DNA of 42,133 bases from an uncultured Lachnospiraceae bacterium (GCA_947570615.1 CANOVJ010000031.1:1-42133), one strand, 5' to 3'; counted from the stretch's first letter, positions 1-8,296 are shown. Program-made: numbers and translations. Notes: a model not told the origin generated them from the letters alone.

Positions 1-1
1 C

Positions 2-307
2 AATCCATATTTTATTTCCGTGGATTCCCTCACGCTGTTCCCGGATACGGAGCTGCAGCGCATGGAGCAGGAGGGGCAGTTTACCTCTGCCGGGGAGAAG
101 GAACGTCTGGAGGAACTGCAGGTGTTTATCAAAAATTTGCAGATAAGGACACACCTGTTTGCCAATTCCAGTTCAAATTTTTACCCGGCCAGCGCTTATC
201 TGCCGAAGGAGAGGGATTTTGTGGTCAGTGAACTGCAGCGGATTATGGATACGGTAAGCGAGGAGGAAATGGCGCAATACCGCAGGAACCTGAAATCTTT
301 AGGATAA
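2..307 (+). CDS. Radical SAM protein, C-terminal fragment
   Basis: The reading frame is open from the left edge of the window, so only the last ~101 residues are present and the true start lies outside. A GTG at 20 opens the same frame but sits in the middle of a conserved stretch (SVDSLTLFPDTEL), so it is unlikely to be the start. The pattern 'LTLFP.TEL' followed by a charged 'GEKERLEELQVFIKNL' helix and 'RTHLFANSSSNFYPASAYLP' resembles the C-terminal part of radical SAM (Fe-S oxidoreductase, Elp3/HemN-like fold) proteins, in which the barrel's last strand carries a similar LFPGT motif. The catalytic CxxxCxxC cluster would lie upstream of the window. Family assignment is by recollection of this motif; the substrate is unknown. 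Confidence 0.6.
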   Translation, partial: NPYFISVDSLTLFPDTELQRMEQEGQFTSAGEKERLEELQVFIKNLQIRTHLFANSSSNFYPASAYLPKERDFVVSELQRIMDTVSEEEMAQYRRNLKSLG

Positions 308-315
308 CAGAATTT

Positions 316-356
316 AAAAAAGCCGGCAGCGCCCGTGACAGTGCAAAGGCTTTTGG
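316..356. terminator. Bidirectional intrinsic terminator between convergent genes
   Basis: AAAAGCC at 318-324 pairs with GGCTTTT at 348-354. On the minus strand the stem ends in GGCTTTTTT, a good U-tract; on the plus strand it ends in TTTT. It sits between the radical SAM gene (plus) and the histidine kinase gene (minus), where a shared terminator is expected. Confidence 0.65.
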
Positions 357-372
357 CGCCGGTCTCACTGAT

Positions 373-1743
373 TCAGCTTACTGGCCCGGTCGGAAAATCT
401 AAAATGACTTTGCAGCCTTTCTGTTCTCTGTTTTCAATCCGCATAACTCCGTTATGGGCGTCTGCGATCTGGCGGACAAGAATCAGTCCAAGGCCATGCC
501 GCAGATCCAGTCTGTCATCGGTACTTTCCATATAATGCGGCTTATCGTTCAGTTCTTTCAGTTTTTCCTCTGACAGGCCCGCTCCGTTGTCGGATACGGA
601 AAGAGAAATGCACTCGCCCGTACAGTCGAGAGCCAGTGTGATGTCACAGCCATCCGGATTGTGGCTGATGCTGTTCTGCACAAGGTTGCCTGTGGCCCTC
701 GAAATCAGGCGGGCATCGCAGGGGAAAAAAACTGTTTCCGCCGCGGGCGCGATCTCGATGTTTATGGAATATCCATCCGGCAGACCTGTATTGAGGAATT
801 CAGCAGTACAGGAGCGCAGCAGGCCGGCCAGTCCGACAGGACTTTTATGGATGGGCTGCATTTCATATTCCAGCCTCGATACGAGATTGAGGTCCTGCAC
901 CAGTTCCCTGATTCTGACGCTTTGCTGCCGGATAATCCCGGCTTCCCTGCGGATATGGGAGGCCGCGCTTTTTTCCTGCGCAATCCGTTCCGCATATCCC
1001 ATGATCATGGAAAGGGGCGTCCGTATATCGTGGGACACGCCGCTGATCCAGTTTGCGCGGGCCTGGTTCTGCCTGCTTAATATGTCTGACGCTCTGTTTA
1101 CGCTGTCTGCGATTCCCGCAAGCTCTCCGCCCATGGAAAGGGAAGCTGGCCTGCCGTTTCCCAGCGCCGCGATCGAGGTTATGATCGGTTCGGCGTTTTT
1201 GAGAATTTTTCGTTTCGAGCAGTAATAAACCAGAAACAGAACCGCAAAATCAGCCGCCAGTATCCCCATAACAAAAAAAGGAAGGGTTTTGATGGAACGC
1301 AGCGAAAAGTAGTTGTTCGTCAATTTCATATAGCTATCCCGGGGATATCCCAGGATAAGCATCCCGTCATCTGTATTCCTGATAAAGACCGGATAATCCG
1401 CCAGATACCCTTTGGCAAATACGGCGACATCCCGGACGGTAAAACGCTCCGGGATCCCGTCCGGCGCGCCTGTCTCCCAGACCCTGTTCCCCTCCATGTC
1501 CAGATAGACGGCCCAGATGTGGTGGTCCCTTAACTGCCCGGATGCTTTGTCTGAGATGCCTTCCATGGAAGCGGATGCGGCAACCGTCTCTGACATATTT
1601 TGCGGCGAAACGTCGCCGTAGTCTTTTGTCACGATCCCGTAAAATGTCAGGCCAAAGGCGATGCCGTTGATGAGCAGCAGTATGAGGACCACTCCCAGAA
1701 AGGATGCCAGATATTTTGATATATATTTCCCAAGTGATTTCAT
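373..1743 (-). CDS. Membrane sensor histidine kinase of a lantibiotic/antimicrobial-peptide-type two-component system
   Basis: 456-residue kinase that should autophosphorylate and pass phosphate to the response regulator encoded just upstream in the same operon. Visible parts: transmembrane helix 1 at about residues 11-35, an extracytoplasmic region of ~115 residues, helix 2 at about 155-175, and a HisKA segment with the phospho-acceptor in GVSHDIRTPLSMI (His238). The HATPase domain carries an N-box (NLVQNSISHN), DNGAGLSEE and GLGLILVRQI. Length and architecture match VanS/SpaK-like kinases. It starts 4 bases after the regulator's stop codon. The neighbouring divergent LanFEG-type ABC transporter suggests the signal is a peptide antibiotic or cell-envelope stress; that ligand is an inference from context. 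Confidence 0.9.
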   Translation of the reverse strand: MKSLGKYISKYLASFLGVVLILLLINGIAFGLTFYGIVTKDYGDVSPQNMSETVAASASMEGISDKASGQLRDHHIWAVYLDMEGNRVWETGAPDGIPERFTVRDVAVFAKGYLADYPVFIRNTDDGMLILGYPRDSYMKLTNNYFSLRSIKTLPFFVMGILAADFAVLFLVYYCSKRKILKNAEPIITSIAALGNGRPASLSMGGELAGIADSVNRASDILSRQNQARANWISGVSHDIRTPLSMIMGYAERIAQEKSAASHIRREAGIIRQQSVRIRELVQDLNLVSRLEYEMQPIHKSPVGLAGLLRSCTAEFLNTGLPDGYSINIEIAPAAETVFFPCDARLISRATGNLVQNSISHNPDGCDITLALDCTGECISLSVSDNGAGLSEEKLKELNDKPHYMESTDDRLDLRHGLGLILVRQIADAHNGVMRIENREQKGCKVILDFPTGPVS

Positions 1744-1747
1744 GAGG

Positions 1748-2461
1748 TCACTTCCCTGTATTCAGCTTATAACCCAATCCTTTGACCGTGATCAGGGAGA
1801 CGGGCTTTGACGGGTCGGTCTCAATTTTCTCACGGATTCTGCGGACATGGGCGTTCAGGCTGTTCTCATAGCCAAAGGGGTTATCGCCCCACAGAGCCTC
1901 GCACAGGGCGTCCACGGTCACGATCCTGCCATCACTGCGGGCGAGGGTTTCCAGAAGGGTATGCTCCTTTGCGGTCAGCGGAAGAATCCTGCCGGCTTTG
2001 TGGACCTGGGCCCGGCTAAAATCAATGGTACAGCCCTCCAGCTTTATCAGTGGCGTGTCTTCCTTATAGCACCGGCGCAAAACGGCACAGATGCGGAACA
2101 GCAGCTCCTGCGGAAGGAATGGCTTTGCAATATAGTCGTCTGCCCCAAGCCCCAGGCCGGACAGCCTGTCTGCGGCCTCATCCTTTGCGGTCAGAAAGAT
2201 CACCGGTACGTCTGAAAATTTCCGTATCTGCTGCATAAGGGAGAATCCGTCTCCGTCTGGCAGCATGACATCCAAAATGGCAAGGTCAGGCTTCTCCTTT
2301 TGGAACGCAGAAATTCCTTCCTTCACGGAGCCTGCAGTGGCGATATTTCCAAAGCCCTCATCCGACAGGATCAATGTAACCATTTTAAGAAGTTCCGGCT
2401 CGTCGTCCACAAACAGAAGTTTTTTATTTTGTAAATATGAATGATCCATGATATTGCCCAT
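1748..2461 (-). CDS. OmpR/PhoB-family response regulator
   Basis: 237 residues. The receiver domain has the acidic pair (LFVDDEPELL), phospho-acceptor Asp64 in LAILDVMLPDGDG, the switch Thr in VIFLTAKDE and Lys in DYIAKPF. The C-terminal winged helix carries LTAKEHTLLETLA, the ALWGDNPFGYENSLNAHVRRIREKI recognition region and ITVKGLGYKL. It is the first gene of a two-gene operon with the downstream histidine kinase. ATG at 2461 is used; an in-frame ATG at 2449 is equally plausible because a GAGAAAGG ribosome binding site lies only a base or two before the first and 13 before the second. It probably binds the 11-bp-spaced repeat at 2581-2601 and switches on the divergent ABC transporter. Confidence 0.92.
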   Translation of the reverse strand: MGNIMDHSYLQNKKLLFVDDEPELLKMVTLILSDEGFGNIATAGSVKEGISAFQKEKPDLAILDVMLPDGDGFSLMQQIRKFSDVPVIFLTAKDEAADRLSGLGLGADDYIAKPFLPQELLFRICAVLRRCYKEDTPLIKLEGCTIDFSRAQVHKAGRILPLTAKEHTLLETLARSDGRIVTVDALCEALWGDNPFGYENSLNAHVRRIREKIETDPSKPVSLITVKGLGYKLNTGK

Positions 2462-2514
2462 GCCTTTCTCTCAGCCTGCAAACGCCGGGCAGACGCCTCT
2501 GCGGCAGCCTGTCA

Positions 2515-2540
2515 GAGCGTCATTCGGCCAACTGACGCTC
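2515..2540. other. 8-bp inverted repeat in the divergent regulator/transporter spacer
   Basis: GAGCGTCA (2515-2522) and TGACGCTC (2533-2540) form a perfect dyad with a 10-base loop. It lies upstream of the response-regulator gene. There is no immediate T-run, so it is not a clear terminator; it could be an operator or a leader hairpin. Confidence 0.4.
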
Positions 2541-2580
2541 ATTATATCATATTTTTTTCCCTTTTGATGTCTTTCTGAAA

Positions 2581-2601
2581 AAAGTAAGGTAAAAGTAAGG
2601 T
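2581..2601 (+). promoter_or_regulatory. Tandem direct repeat, probable response-regulator operator
   Basis: AAAGTAAGGT occurs at 2581-2590 and again, identically, at 2592-2601. The 11-bp period (one DNA turn) is the arrangement to which OmpR/PhoB-family dimers bind. The repeat lies between the response-regulator operon and the ABC transporter, 62 bases before the transporter start codon. I did not find a convincing -10 element just downstream, so the exact promoter remains unassigned. Confidence 0.6.
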
Positions 2602-2662
2602 CACGGGAAAGTGAATGTCAGGCTGGCGCGGTACCATGGAAACATGGAAAGGAGATGGTTTT

Positions 2663-3457
2663 ATGGAATACATCATTACCACTGAACAGTTGACAAAGAA
2701 ATACAGGGATTTTGTCTCTGTCAACAATCTTTCACTTCACATTCGCAGGGGCAGTATTTACGGATTCCTCGGCCCCAATGGCGCGGGAAAATCGACGACC
2801 ATGAAGATGCTGCTGGGGATGACTCCCCCCACAAAGGGCAGCTTCTCCATTGACGGCAGGCATTTCCCAAAAGAGCGGATCGACATCCTGAAGAGGGTAG
2901 GCTCCTTTATTGAATCGCCGTCCTTTTATGCAAACCTGACCGGCCGGGAAAATCTTGATATCATCCGCCGTATTCTGAGGCTGCCGAAGGACTCGGTCGA
3001 CGACGCCCTGGAGCTGGTCGGACTGGAGGAGTCCGGAGGACGTCTGGCAAAGAAATACTCGCTTGGCATGAAGCAGCGGCTTGGCCTTGCCGGCGCGCTG
3101 TTAGGCAGACCGCCTGTGCTGATCCTGGACGAACCGACGAACGGCCTTGACCCTTCCGGCATCCACGAGATCAGGAATCTGGTGAAGTCCCTGCCGGATC
3201 TTTATGACTGCACCATAATGATCTCATCCCACATGCTCTCTGAAATTGAACTGATAGCGGATGACATTGGAATCCTCAATCGCGGGAACCTTCTGTTTGA
3301 AGGAAGTCTGGAGGATTTGCGGCACAGCGTGGGAGAGGCGGAAAGTGCCCGGGCTGATGGCTCCGGTCGGCTGGAAGATGTGTTCCTGGCCATGGTGGAG
3401 CAGGATAACCGGGCAGGAGGGGCATTGCATGCCGGAAAGCGGAGGGCGGAACGATGA
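2663..3457 (+). CDS. Lantibiotic-protection-type ABC transporter, ATP-binding subunit (BcrA/LanF-like)
   Basis: 264-residue cytoplasmic ATPase that powers export of, or self-protection against, a membrane-active peptide. Walker A is GPNGAGKST (residues 37-45), the signature is YSLGMKQRLGLAGALLG, Walker B is PPVLILDEPTNGLDPSG and the switch His is in MISSHMLSEIE. The chosen ATG at 2663 follows GGAAAGGAG with a 9-base gap; an upstream in-frame ATG at 2615 would add 16 residues but has no such site. The stop overlaps the next start (ATGA at 3454-3457), so the subunits are translationally coupled. The order ATPase-permease-permease beside a two-component system is that of LanFEG immunity transporters; no lantibiotic structural gene is visible, so the role may be resistance to foreign peptides. 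Confidence 0.9.
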   Translation: MEYIITTEQLTKKYRDFVSVNNLSLHIRRGSIYGFLGPNGAGKSTTMKMLLGMTPPTKGSFSIDGRHFPKERIDILKRVGSFIESPSFYANLTGRENLDIIRRILRLPKDSVDDALELVGLEESGGRLAKKYSLGMKQRLGLAGALLGRPPVLILDEPTNGLDPSGIHEIRNLVKSLPDLYDCTIMISSHMLSEIELIADDIGILNRGNLLFEGSLEDLRHSVGEAESARADGSGRLEDVFLAMVEQDNRAGGALHAGKRRAER

Positions 3458-4179
3458 ATGTATTGGCTGTCGAGCTTCGGAAAGAAAAACGGACGGGCGT
3501 TATCCCGTTGCTGCCGGCTGTCGGGATTCTGGGCGCTGCTTATGCCTTCCCGGGCTTCCTTGTGCGGAAGGATGCATTGCTGGGGCTTGCGCTTGCGCCG
3601 ATGGATGTTCTGCTGACCCAGCTTTATGGGATGATCATGGTCCTGAATATGTTCGGCATCGTAGTCGCCGCCTGCATGATTTATAATATGGAGTTTAAGG
3701 GAAACGCCGTTAAAAAGATGTATATGCTCCCCATGAATATTTCGGGAATGTACTTCTGCAAATTCCTGATCTTATCGGCCATGCTTCTGTCGGCTGTCGC
3801 CCTGGAGAATCTGTCGCTTATGTGGATTGGTATGACGGAGCTGCCGCAGGGGGCGTTTGAAATGGGTGCGCTGGTTAAATTTGCAGGCTATTCATTTCTT
3901 ACGTCGATGCCTGTGCTGTCATTTATGGTTTTGGTCTCGTCCCGCTGCGCGGATATGTGGATGTCGCTGGGCGTTGGCGTTGGTGGTTTCCTGAGCGGTA
4001 TGGCACTGGCTGATTCAGGTTCCGGTCTGCTGCTGATTCATCCCTTTCTTATCATGCTCCGGCCTGCGGTTGCCATGAGCGCACAGCCGGATATAACGGT
4101 TGCCGTAGCCGCCGTTATTGAGACACTGCTTTTTCTCGGCGCAGGGCTGTGGCTGGCCGGGAAGCTGCGCTGCGAGTAA
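3454..4179 (+). CDS. Lantibiotic-immunity-type ABC permease, first subunit (MutE/EpiE-like)
   Basis: 241-residue integral membrane protein with about six hydrophobic helices. The N-terminal 'VLAVELRKEKRTG' is the cytoplasmic coupling stretch typical of ABC-2-type LanE/LanG permeases, followed by alternating hydrophobic segments (for example LLPAVGILGAAYAFPGFL and VAAVIETLLFLGAGLWLAGKL). It overlaps the ATPase gene by 4 bases and ends 14 bases before the second permease, with the latter's AAGGAGGA site starting at the stop codon. It is expected to form a membrane complex with its two neighbours. Assignment rests on length, topology and gene order rather than on a distinct motif. Confidence 0.8.
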   Translation: MNVLAVELRKEKRTGVIPLLPAVGILGAAYAFPGFLVRKDALLGLALAPMDVLLTQLYGMIMVLNMFGIVVAACMIYNMEFKGNAVKKMYMLPMNISGMYFCKFLILSAMLLSAVALENLSLMWIGMTELPQGAFEMGALVKFAGYSFLTSMPVLSFMVLVSSRCADMWMSLGVGVGGFLSGMALADSGSGLLLIHPFLIMLRPAVAMSAQPDITVAVAAVIETLLFLGAGLWLAGKLRCE

Positions 4180-4193
4180 GGAGGATTGTGAGA

Positions 4194-4958
4194 ATGCGTT
4201 TTTTGGAGCTTTTAAAAATTGAATTTATGAAAGTAAAACGATCAAAAATTGTACCCCTGATTTTTATTGCCCCGCTGCTGGTGGTTGCCTCCGGGGTTGC
4301 AGGCTTAAGCCGTTATTTTACTCCGGAATATACAGACGCATGGGCCGCCATGTTCATCCAGAGCGCGCTGGTTTACGCCTACTATCTGCTGCCGTTCTCC
4401 ATGATCGTGGTCTGTGTGCTGATTGCGGGACGGGAAACGGGGAATAACGGGATCTTAAAAATGCTGGTCCTGCCGGTCAGCCGGTATTTGCTTTCCGTGG
4501 CAAAATTCTGCGTGCTGGTATTCTGGCTGTCTGTGGAAATGGCCGTGTTTTTTGCGGTATTTGTAATCGCCGGGACAGTCGCAACAGAGACAATGGGGGT
4601 GGCTGAGACATTGCCGGTTTTTTATCTGGTGAAATGGTGTGCGGGGTTGTTTCTGACTATGCTGCCGTGCGTGGGAACCATGTGGGCGATTACCGTCCTG
4701 TTTGAAAAGCCGCTGCTTTCTGTGGGCCTGAACCTGCTCCTGGTCATTCCCGGCGTGCTGGTCGCAAACACTCCGTTATGGATCGTATACCCTTATTGCT
4801 ACAGCGGCTGTCTGGTGTCCTGCTCCCTGCATGATTTTACGGTGGAATCCGGCGCCACGGCATTTATGCTGTTCCCCTTCCTGCCGGTTGCGGTGCTGGT
4901 CTTCGTATTGACGTTTGCGGTTGCTGTAATAAAATTTGGGAAAAAGGAAATGAGGTAG
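4194..4958 (+). CDS. Lantibiotic-immunity-type ABC permease, second subunit (MutG/EpiG-like)
   Basis: 254-residue membrane protein with about six transmembrane segments. The start is the ATG at 4194 (MRFLELLKIEFMKVKRSKIVPL), preceded by AAGGAGGA at 4178-4185; the longer in-frame start at 4149 would overlap the previous gene and lacks a site. The amphipathic N-terminus 'LLKIEFMKVKRSK' followed by a hydrophobic helix is the hallmark of LanG/ABC-2 permeases, as is 'GRETGNNGILKMLVLPVSR' after the second helix. It is the third gene of the transporter operon; transcription seems to end before the rhodanese gene, although no clear terminator was seen. Confidence 0.83.
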   Translation: MRFLELLKIEFMKVKRSKIVPLIFIAPLLVVASGVAGLSRYFTPEYTDAWAAMFIQSALVYAYYLLPFSMIVVCVLIAGRETGNNGILKMLVLPVSRYLLSVAKFCVLVFWLSVEMAVFFAVFVIAGTVATETMGVAETLPVFYLVKWCAGLFLTMLPCVGTMWAITVLFEKPLLSVGLNLLLVIPGVLVANTPLWIVYPYCYSGCLVSCSLHDFTVESGATAFMLFPFLPVAVLVFVLTFAVAVIKFGKKEMR

Positions 4959-5083
4959 ATCATAATGGAACCCACAGAGGAGAACGGGACACACGTTCCA
5001 ATGTGATTTTATCACAGAGGCAGAGCGGAAAACAGTGTATACTGAGAGCCAGACAGGAAAAACTACACAGAGGAGGTACAGAA

Positions 5084-5404
5084 ATGGGAATATTCGATTT
5101 TTTCAGGCAGCCTGATATCAATGAGGGCGTAAAGACGTTTAAAACGGTTCCGGGAGCCGTTCTGCTGGACGTGCGCACCGCGCAGGAGTACCGGGAGGGG
5201 CATATTCCCGGCAGCAAAAACATTCCGCTGCAGGCAATAGACAGGGTGACGTCCGTGGCGGGAAACAAAGATACGGCGCTGTTCGTCTACTGCCATTCCG
5301 GCGCCCGCAGCCGTCAGGCATCCGGCATACTGCAGAGCATGGGATATACCAATGTGACCAACATCGGCGGCATCGCCGCCTGGTCCGGTGAGAGGCAAAG
5401 GTAA
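5084..5404 (+). CDS. Single-domain rhodanese-like sulfurtransferase
   Basis: 106-residue cytoplasmic protein made of one rhodanese domain. The catalytic Cys70 lies in the loop CHSGARSR, which forms the persulfide-carrying active site; 'LLDVRTAQEYREGHIPGSKNIPL' and 'GYTNVTNIGGIAAW' are the other family hallmarks. Members move sulfane sulfur (thiosulfate:thiol or persulfide chemistry). The ATG at 5084 is preceded by AGGAGG at 5071-5076; an upstream in-frame ATG at 5003 has no such site. A hairpin with a T-run lies directly after the stop, so the gene is probably transcribed alone. Confidence 0.93.
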   Translation: MGIFDFFRQPDINEGVKTFKTVPGAVLLDVRTAQEYREGHIPGSKNIPLQAIDRVTSVAGNKDTALFVYCHSGARSRQASGILQSMGYTNVTNIGGIAAWSGERQR

Positions 5405-5433
5405 CGGGCTTACTGGAAGCGGAGCCCTTTTCT
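5405..5433 (+). terminator. Intrinsic terminator of the rhodanese gene
   Basis: GGGCT at 5406-5410 pairs with AGCCC at 5423-5427, followed by TTTTCT. It starts one base after the rhodanese stop codon. Confidence 0.65.
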
Positions 5434-6609
5434 GATGACCGGATGCAGAGCATGCCGCGGGAGGGGGCTTTTTGAATGCGGAATATCAGATATTGGCGTC
5501 GACACTGACGATGCCTGACGGCACCATCTGCACCATCTGGTATACCCGGCCCTGTTGGCGTCCGCAACCCTGCCGTAGACGACGATTTTTTCCTCCTGCA
5601 AATCCCGGATATGTACACAACCGCGCAGCGTATGGTAGATGCCGTACTTGTCGAAGGACGCCACATATGCTTTCGAAGGAAGCACTTCGGGAAGTATGCG
5701 CATGAAAGGAACCCTGTGAAACTCATCTTTTGGGAATGAAATATATCTCTGCGGGCGGGTGCCGTCGTGGGAGGTTTCTCTGGGCGCGATCCGGGCCGTT
5801 TTGTCCGAAAAACCGGTGAGCGGGCCCCTCAGCCAGTATTTTTCCTGCCCCTGCAGGCTCAGAAATCCAAAGATGGAGAGCTCCCTGTCCTTTGTCGCAT
5901 TGTAGAGAATGCTGTGGCGGATGGGGAAGCCGAGCCTTTCGAGCAGCTCGAAGGTATGGGCCTGCCCCACGTTGATCCCAAAGCTTTCGGAGCGGTCTTC
6001 AAACTTGAACCTGACTTCTTCCACACAGATGTGGCCGGCGTTGTCAGTGGTAAAAAAATCGATATTCACGGCGGAGTGGAAATATTTTGGCAGAACCTCG
6101 TCCGCAAAATGCCGCTCGAGTGCAATGGGCTGCAGCAGGGAATAATTCTCAAAGAAATCAGGACATTTCTGCTGTCTTTCGTCTGTGCCCCCGTAGAAGC
6201 TGCCCCTTTGCCGCAGGGGAAGCTCAGAGAGAAAACCGCATTTTACCGCAAAGCTTTTTTCGTTCATCCAGCGAATCCCGTTTTCGGAGCAGTTTTCGCC
6301 GGCTTCCGGGCGCGTGGCCCGGGATATGTCGGCGAACATCCACTGTTCTTTCCGGGGAAAGGCCATCCAGATGGGGCGGCCGGGGCCGATCTGCGCGATC
6401 ACCCGATAATCCGTCTCGCTGAGAGCTTCCTTTATCACAAAAAATACCCGTTCATACTGACCGGTGACCGCGACCCACCAGCCATCGGTGAAGGAGCCGG
6501 CCCGGTTCAGAAACTGTTGTTTATACAGGTATTCTGTTATGTATCCCTCCAGAATGGTATGCTTATTCTTTAAAAGCAGCCTTCTGGCGTCCTGTGTACG
6601 TTCAAACAT
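5410..6609 (-). CDS. Unrecognised protein, probable frameshift near its C-terminus
   Basis: The open frame gives 399 residues of a soluble, aromatic-rich protein that I do not recognise. Residues 1-355 look like normal coding sequence. After residue 357 the tail becomes unlike a protein (RWCRWCRQASS..., Ser/Pro/Arg-rich) and runs into the rhodanese terminator. A one-base slip at about 5536-5541 would instead give ...GYTQMVQMVPSGIVSVDANI and a stop at 5486-5488, leaving a normal convergent spacer. The segment 'AVNIDFFTTDNAGHICVEEVRFKFEDRSESFGIN' has an Asp followed by E-x-x-x-K, which loosely recalls PD-(D/E)XK nucleases; this is weak and no function is claimed. Its start lies inside the 3' end of the upstream MATE gene (8-base overlap), so the two are probably cotranscribed. 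Confidence 0.6.
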   Translation of the reverse strand: MFERTQDARRLLLKNKHTILEGYITEYLYKQQFLNRAGSFTDGWWVAVTGQYERVFFVIKEALSETDYRVIAQIGPGRPIWMAFPRKEQWMFADISRATRPEAGENCSENGIRWMNEKSFAVKCGFLSELPLRQRGSFYGGTDERQQKCPDFFENYSLLQPIALERHFADEVLPKYFHSAVNIDFFTTDNAGHICVEEVRFKFEDRSESFGINVGQAHTFELLERLGFPIRHSILYNATKDRELSIFGFLSLQGQEKYWLRGPLTGFSDKTARIAPRETSHDGTRPQRYISFPKDEFHRVPFMRILPEVLPSKAYVASFDKYGIYHTLRGCVHIRDLQEEKIVVYGRVADANRAGYTRWCRWCRQASSVSTPISDIPHSKSPLPRHALHPVIRKGLRFQ

Positions 6610-7983
6610 CTCTGATCTCTTCCTCCCCTCCGGGGTCGACTGGTCTGGTCAGGTCCTGCACCCATTTGTACTTCTTAAAACGGATCATCACCCAGGGGAT
6701 CTTGCCCACCTCATCCAGACAGGTGCAGGCATAGACGGCAAGGGGCGACCAGTGCAGGACAAAGGCCCCCAGCAGAGCAAGGGGGATGGCGATCAGCCAC
6801 ATGCACACGATCAGGCTGTACATGTCGAATATGGTGTCGCCGCCTCCGTCCAGCACGCCGTTGATGGCGACGGTGTTGACACAGCGCCCGATCATGTACA
6901 CGGACATGATCACCATCATCCAGGTGAGATATTTCCTGGCCTGGTCCGTCAGCAGCACCAGATTCAACACCAGAGGCGTCACCGCGAGCACGAGGCCGGT
7001 GGACAGAAAGCCGATCACATACGAAATGTTCTTCAGCCTGATCCCGTAGGCCTTCCCCATGTCCAGGCGTCCCGCCCCCAGCTCGTTTCCAACCATGATC
7101 CCTGCCGCGCTGCCGATCCCGTTGCACATACAGCAGATCAGATCCCGGGCTACCGCGGCCACGGAGTTCGCCGCCGCGGCGTCGGTTCCCATATGTCCCA
7201 TGATCGCAGTGTAGGAGGTAAATCCGATCCCCCAGCACAGAGAACCGCCCAGAAGAGGCAGACACTGCTTCACAAAGTCGGCGCGAAGCTCACCGGGGAG
7301 CTTCGCAATGCGCTCGAGGGCCGGACGGATACAGCCCGCCCCGGAGGACACGGCGATACACAGTCCCAGCTCAACCACGCGGGAAATGGCGGTGGCAAGG
7401 GCGGCGCCCCTGGCCTGCATCCTGGGCGCGCCCAGAAGGCCGAAGATAAACACCGCATTCAGGGCGATGTTCAAAAGCACGGCGCAGGAGCTGATGAGCG
7501 CCCCGGGCCTTACGTGGTCCGACACCTTCATCATGGTGAGATAACACTGGGAGATCCCCGTGAGCAGATAGGACCATCCGGCTATGCGCAGATAGGAGCT
7601 GCCGATTGCGATCAGGGAGTCGTCGTGGGTAAAAATGTGCATGAGCAGTCCCGGCATCAGCTCGCAGGCCAGAAAGAACAGGACGGACACCAGGCCGCAA
7701 AAGCGCAGCATTATATTGAACAGATCCTCCAGCGTGCGCCGGTCCCCTTTCCCCCAGTATTGGGCTCCCAGGATGGCCCCCGCCGCAGTGATGGCCCCCA
7801 GGAACATGTTCTGCACAAACTGGATCTGGGTTGCCAGGGAAACCGCCGTCATCTCATTCTGGGCGACCTTCCCCAGCATCAGCGCGCGCCCGCCGCCACG
7901 GCCGCCAGCATCAGACTCTGAAGTGCGATGGGCAGCGCCAGCCTGGTGAGATTTCTGTAAAACGCTTTTTTATCGATGGTCAT
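6602..7983 (-). pseudogene. MATE-family efflux transporter gene with a frameshift near the N-terminus
   Basis: The long frame begins at the ATG at 7879 (MLGKVAQNEMTAVSLATQIQF) and is a clear MATE transporter with ~11 helices, but it lacks the first helix. Upstream, from ATG at 7983, another frame reads MTIDKKAFYRNLTRLALPIALQ and then SLMLAAVAAGAR followed by a stop. These are the missing first 35 residues of a MATE protein. The two frames join perfectly (…AAGALMLGKV…) if two bases are removed from the GCGCGCGC-like run at 7881-7891; the resulting length, ~459 residues, is normal for the family. Either the gene is inactivated or the assembly has an indel in a GC repeat. An intact product would be a multidrug/cation antiporter in the inner membrane. 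Confidence 0.85.
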
Positions 7984-8296
7984 TTATTTTATCCATAATA
8001 CCTTTCTCTTAATATCGGGGACAGTCCGCGAAGCGCGGCATCCGTTTGGTTACGCCGGATATTCTGCAGGAGAGAGTCTGCGGAATTCTTCCGGCGGTGC
8101 TATTCTATCACAGGAGGGAAAACAAATCCATGAAAATTTGTCGAAATCCCTTTCTTTTGGAGGTATTCGGCTGCTTTTCATATCCACCCCGGAGCAGGCC
8201 CGCCTTTACAACATGGAAACATTTTTGTGATATACTATACCAAAGGCGGCATGATAACGGGACGCTGTCTGTAAAAAATTTTTCCGGAGGATAAAA
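7984..8296. other. Divergent intergenic region between MATE and the second two-component system
   Basis: Holds the family 2 repeat copy at 8018-8050. A possible -10 (TATACT) lies near 8231, with TTTACA about 20 bases before it, which is too far apart for a confident call. A short frame from ATG at 8130 (54 residues, preceded by AGGAGG) has no recognisable content and is not called as a gene. Confidence 0.4.
8018..8050 (+). repeat. Palindromic repeat, family 2, diverged copy
   Basis: GGACAGTCCGCGAAGCGCGGCATCC-type sequence: CCGCG-AAG-CGCGG stem flanked by GGACAG and CATCCGTTTGG. The arrangement matches the copies at 16553-16591 and 41434-41471 (stem, GAAG-like loop, CATCCRTTG flank), though the stem has diverged. 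Confidence 0.5.

Noticed and set aside
2615-2662. Earlier start for the lantibiotic-type ATPase
   Set aside because: No ribosome binding site precedes ATG 2615, while ATG 2663 has GGAAAGGAG and gives the usual family N-terminus.
2463-2662. Lantibiotic precursor peptide near the immunity-type transporter
   Set aside because: No short frame with a leader/core pattern (Gly-Gly or FNLD-type leader, Cys/Ser/Thr-rich core) was found in the spacer or flanks.
6464-7921. 485-codon open frame on the plus strand
   Set aside because: It is antisense to the MATE gene; its His/Gln/Gly-rich translation has no protein-like pattern and arises from GC-rich codon bias.
8130-8294. Small gene of 54 codons with an AGGAGG upstream
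   Set aside because: The translation (MKICRNPFLLEVFGCF...) has no recognisable features and would run into the regulator's ribosome binding site; not enough support.
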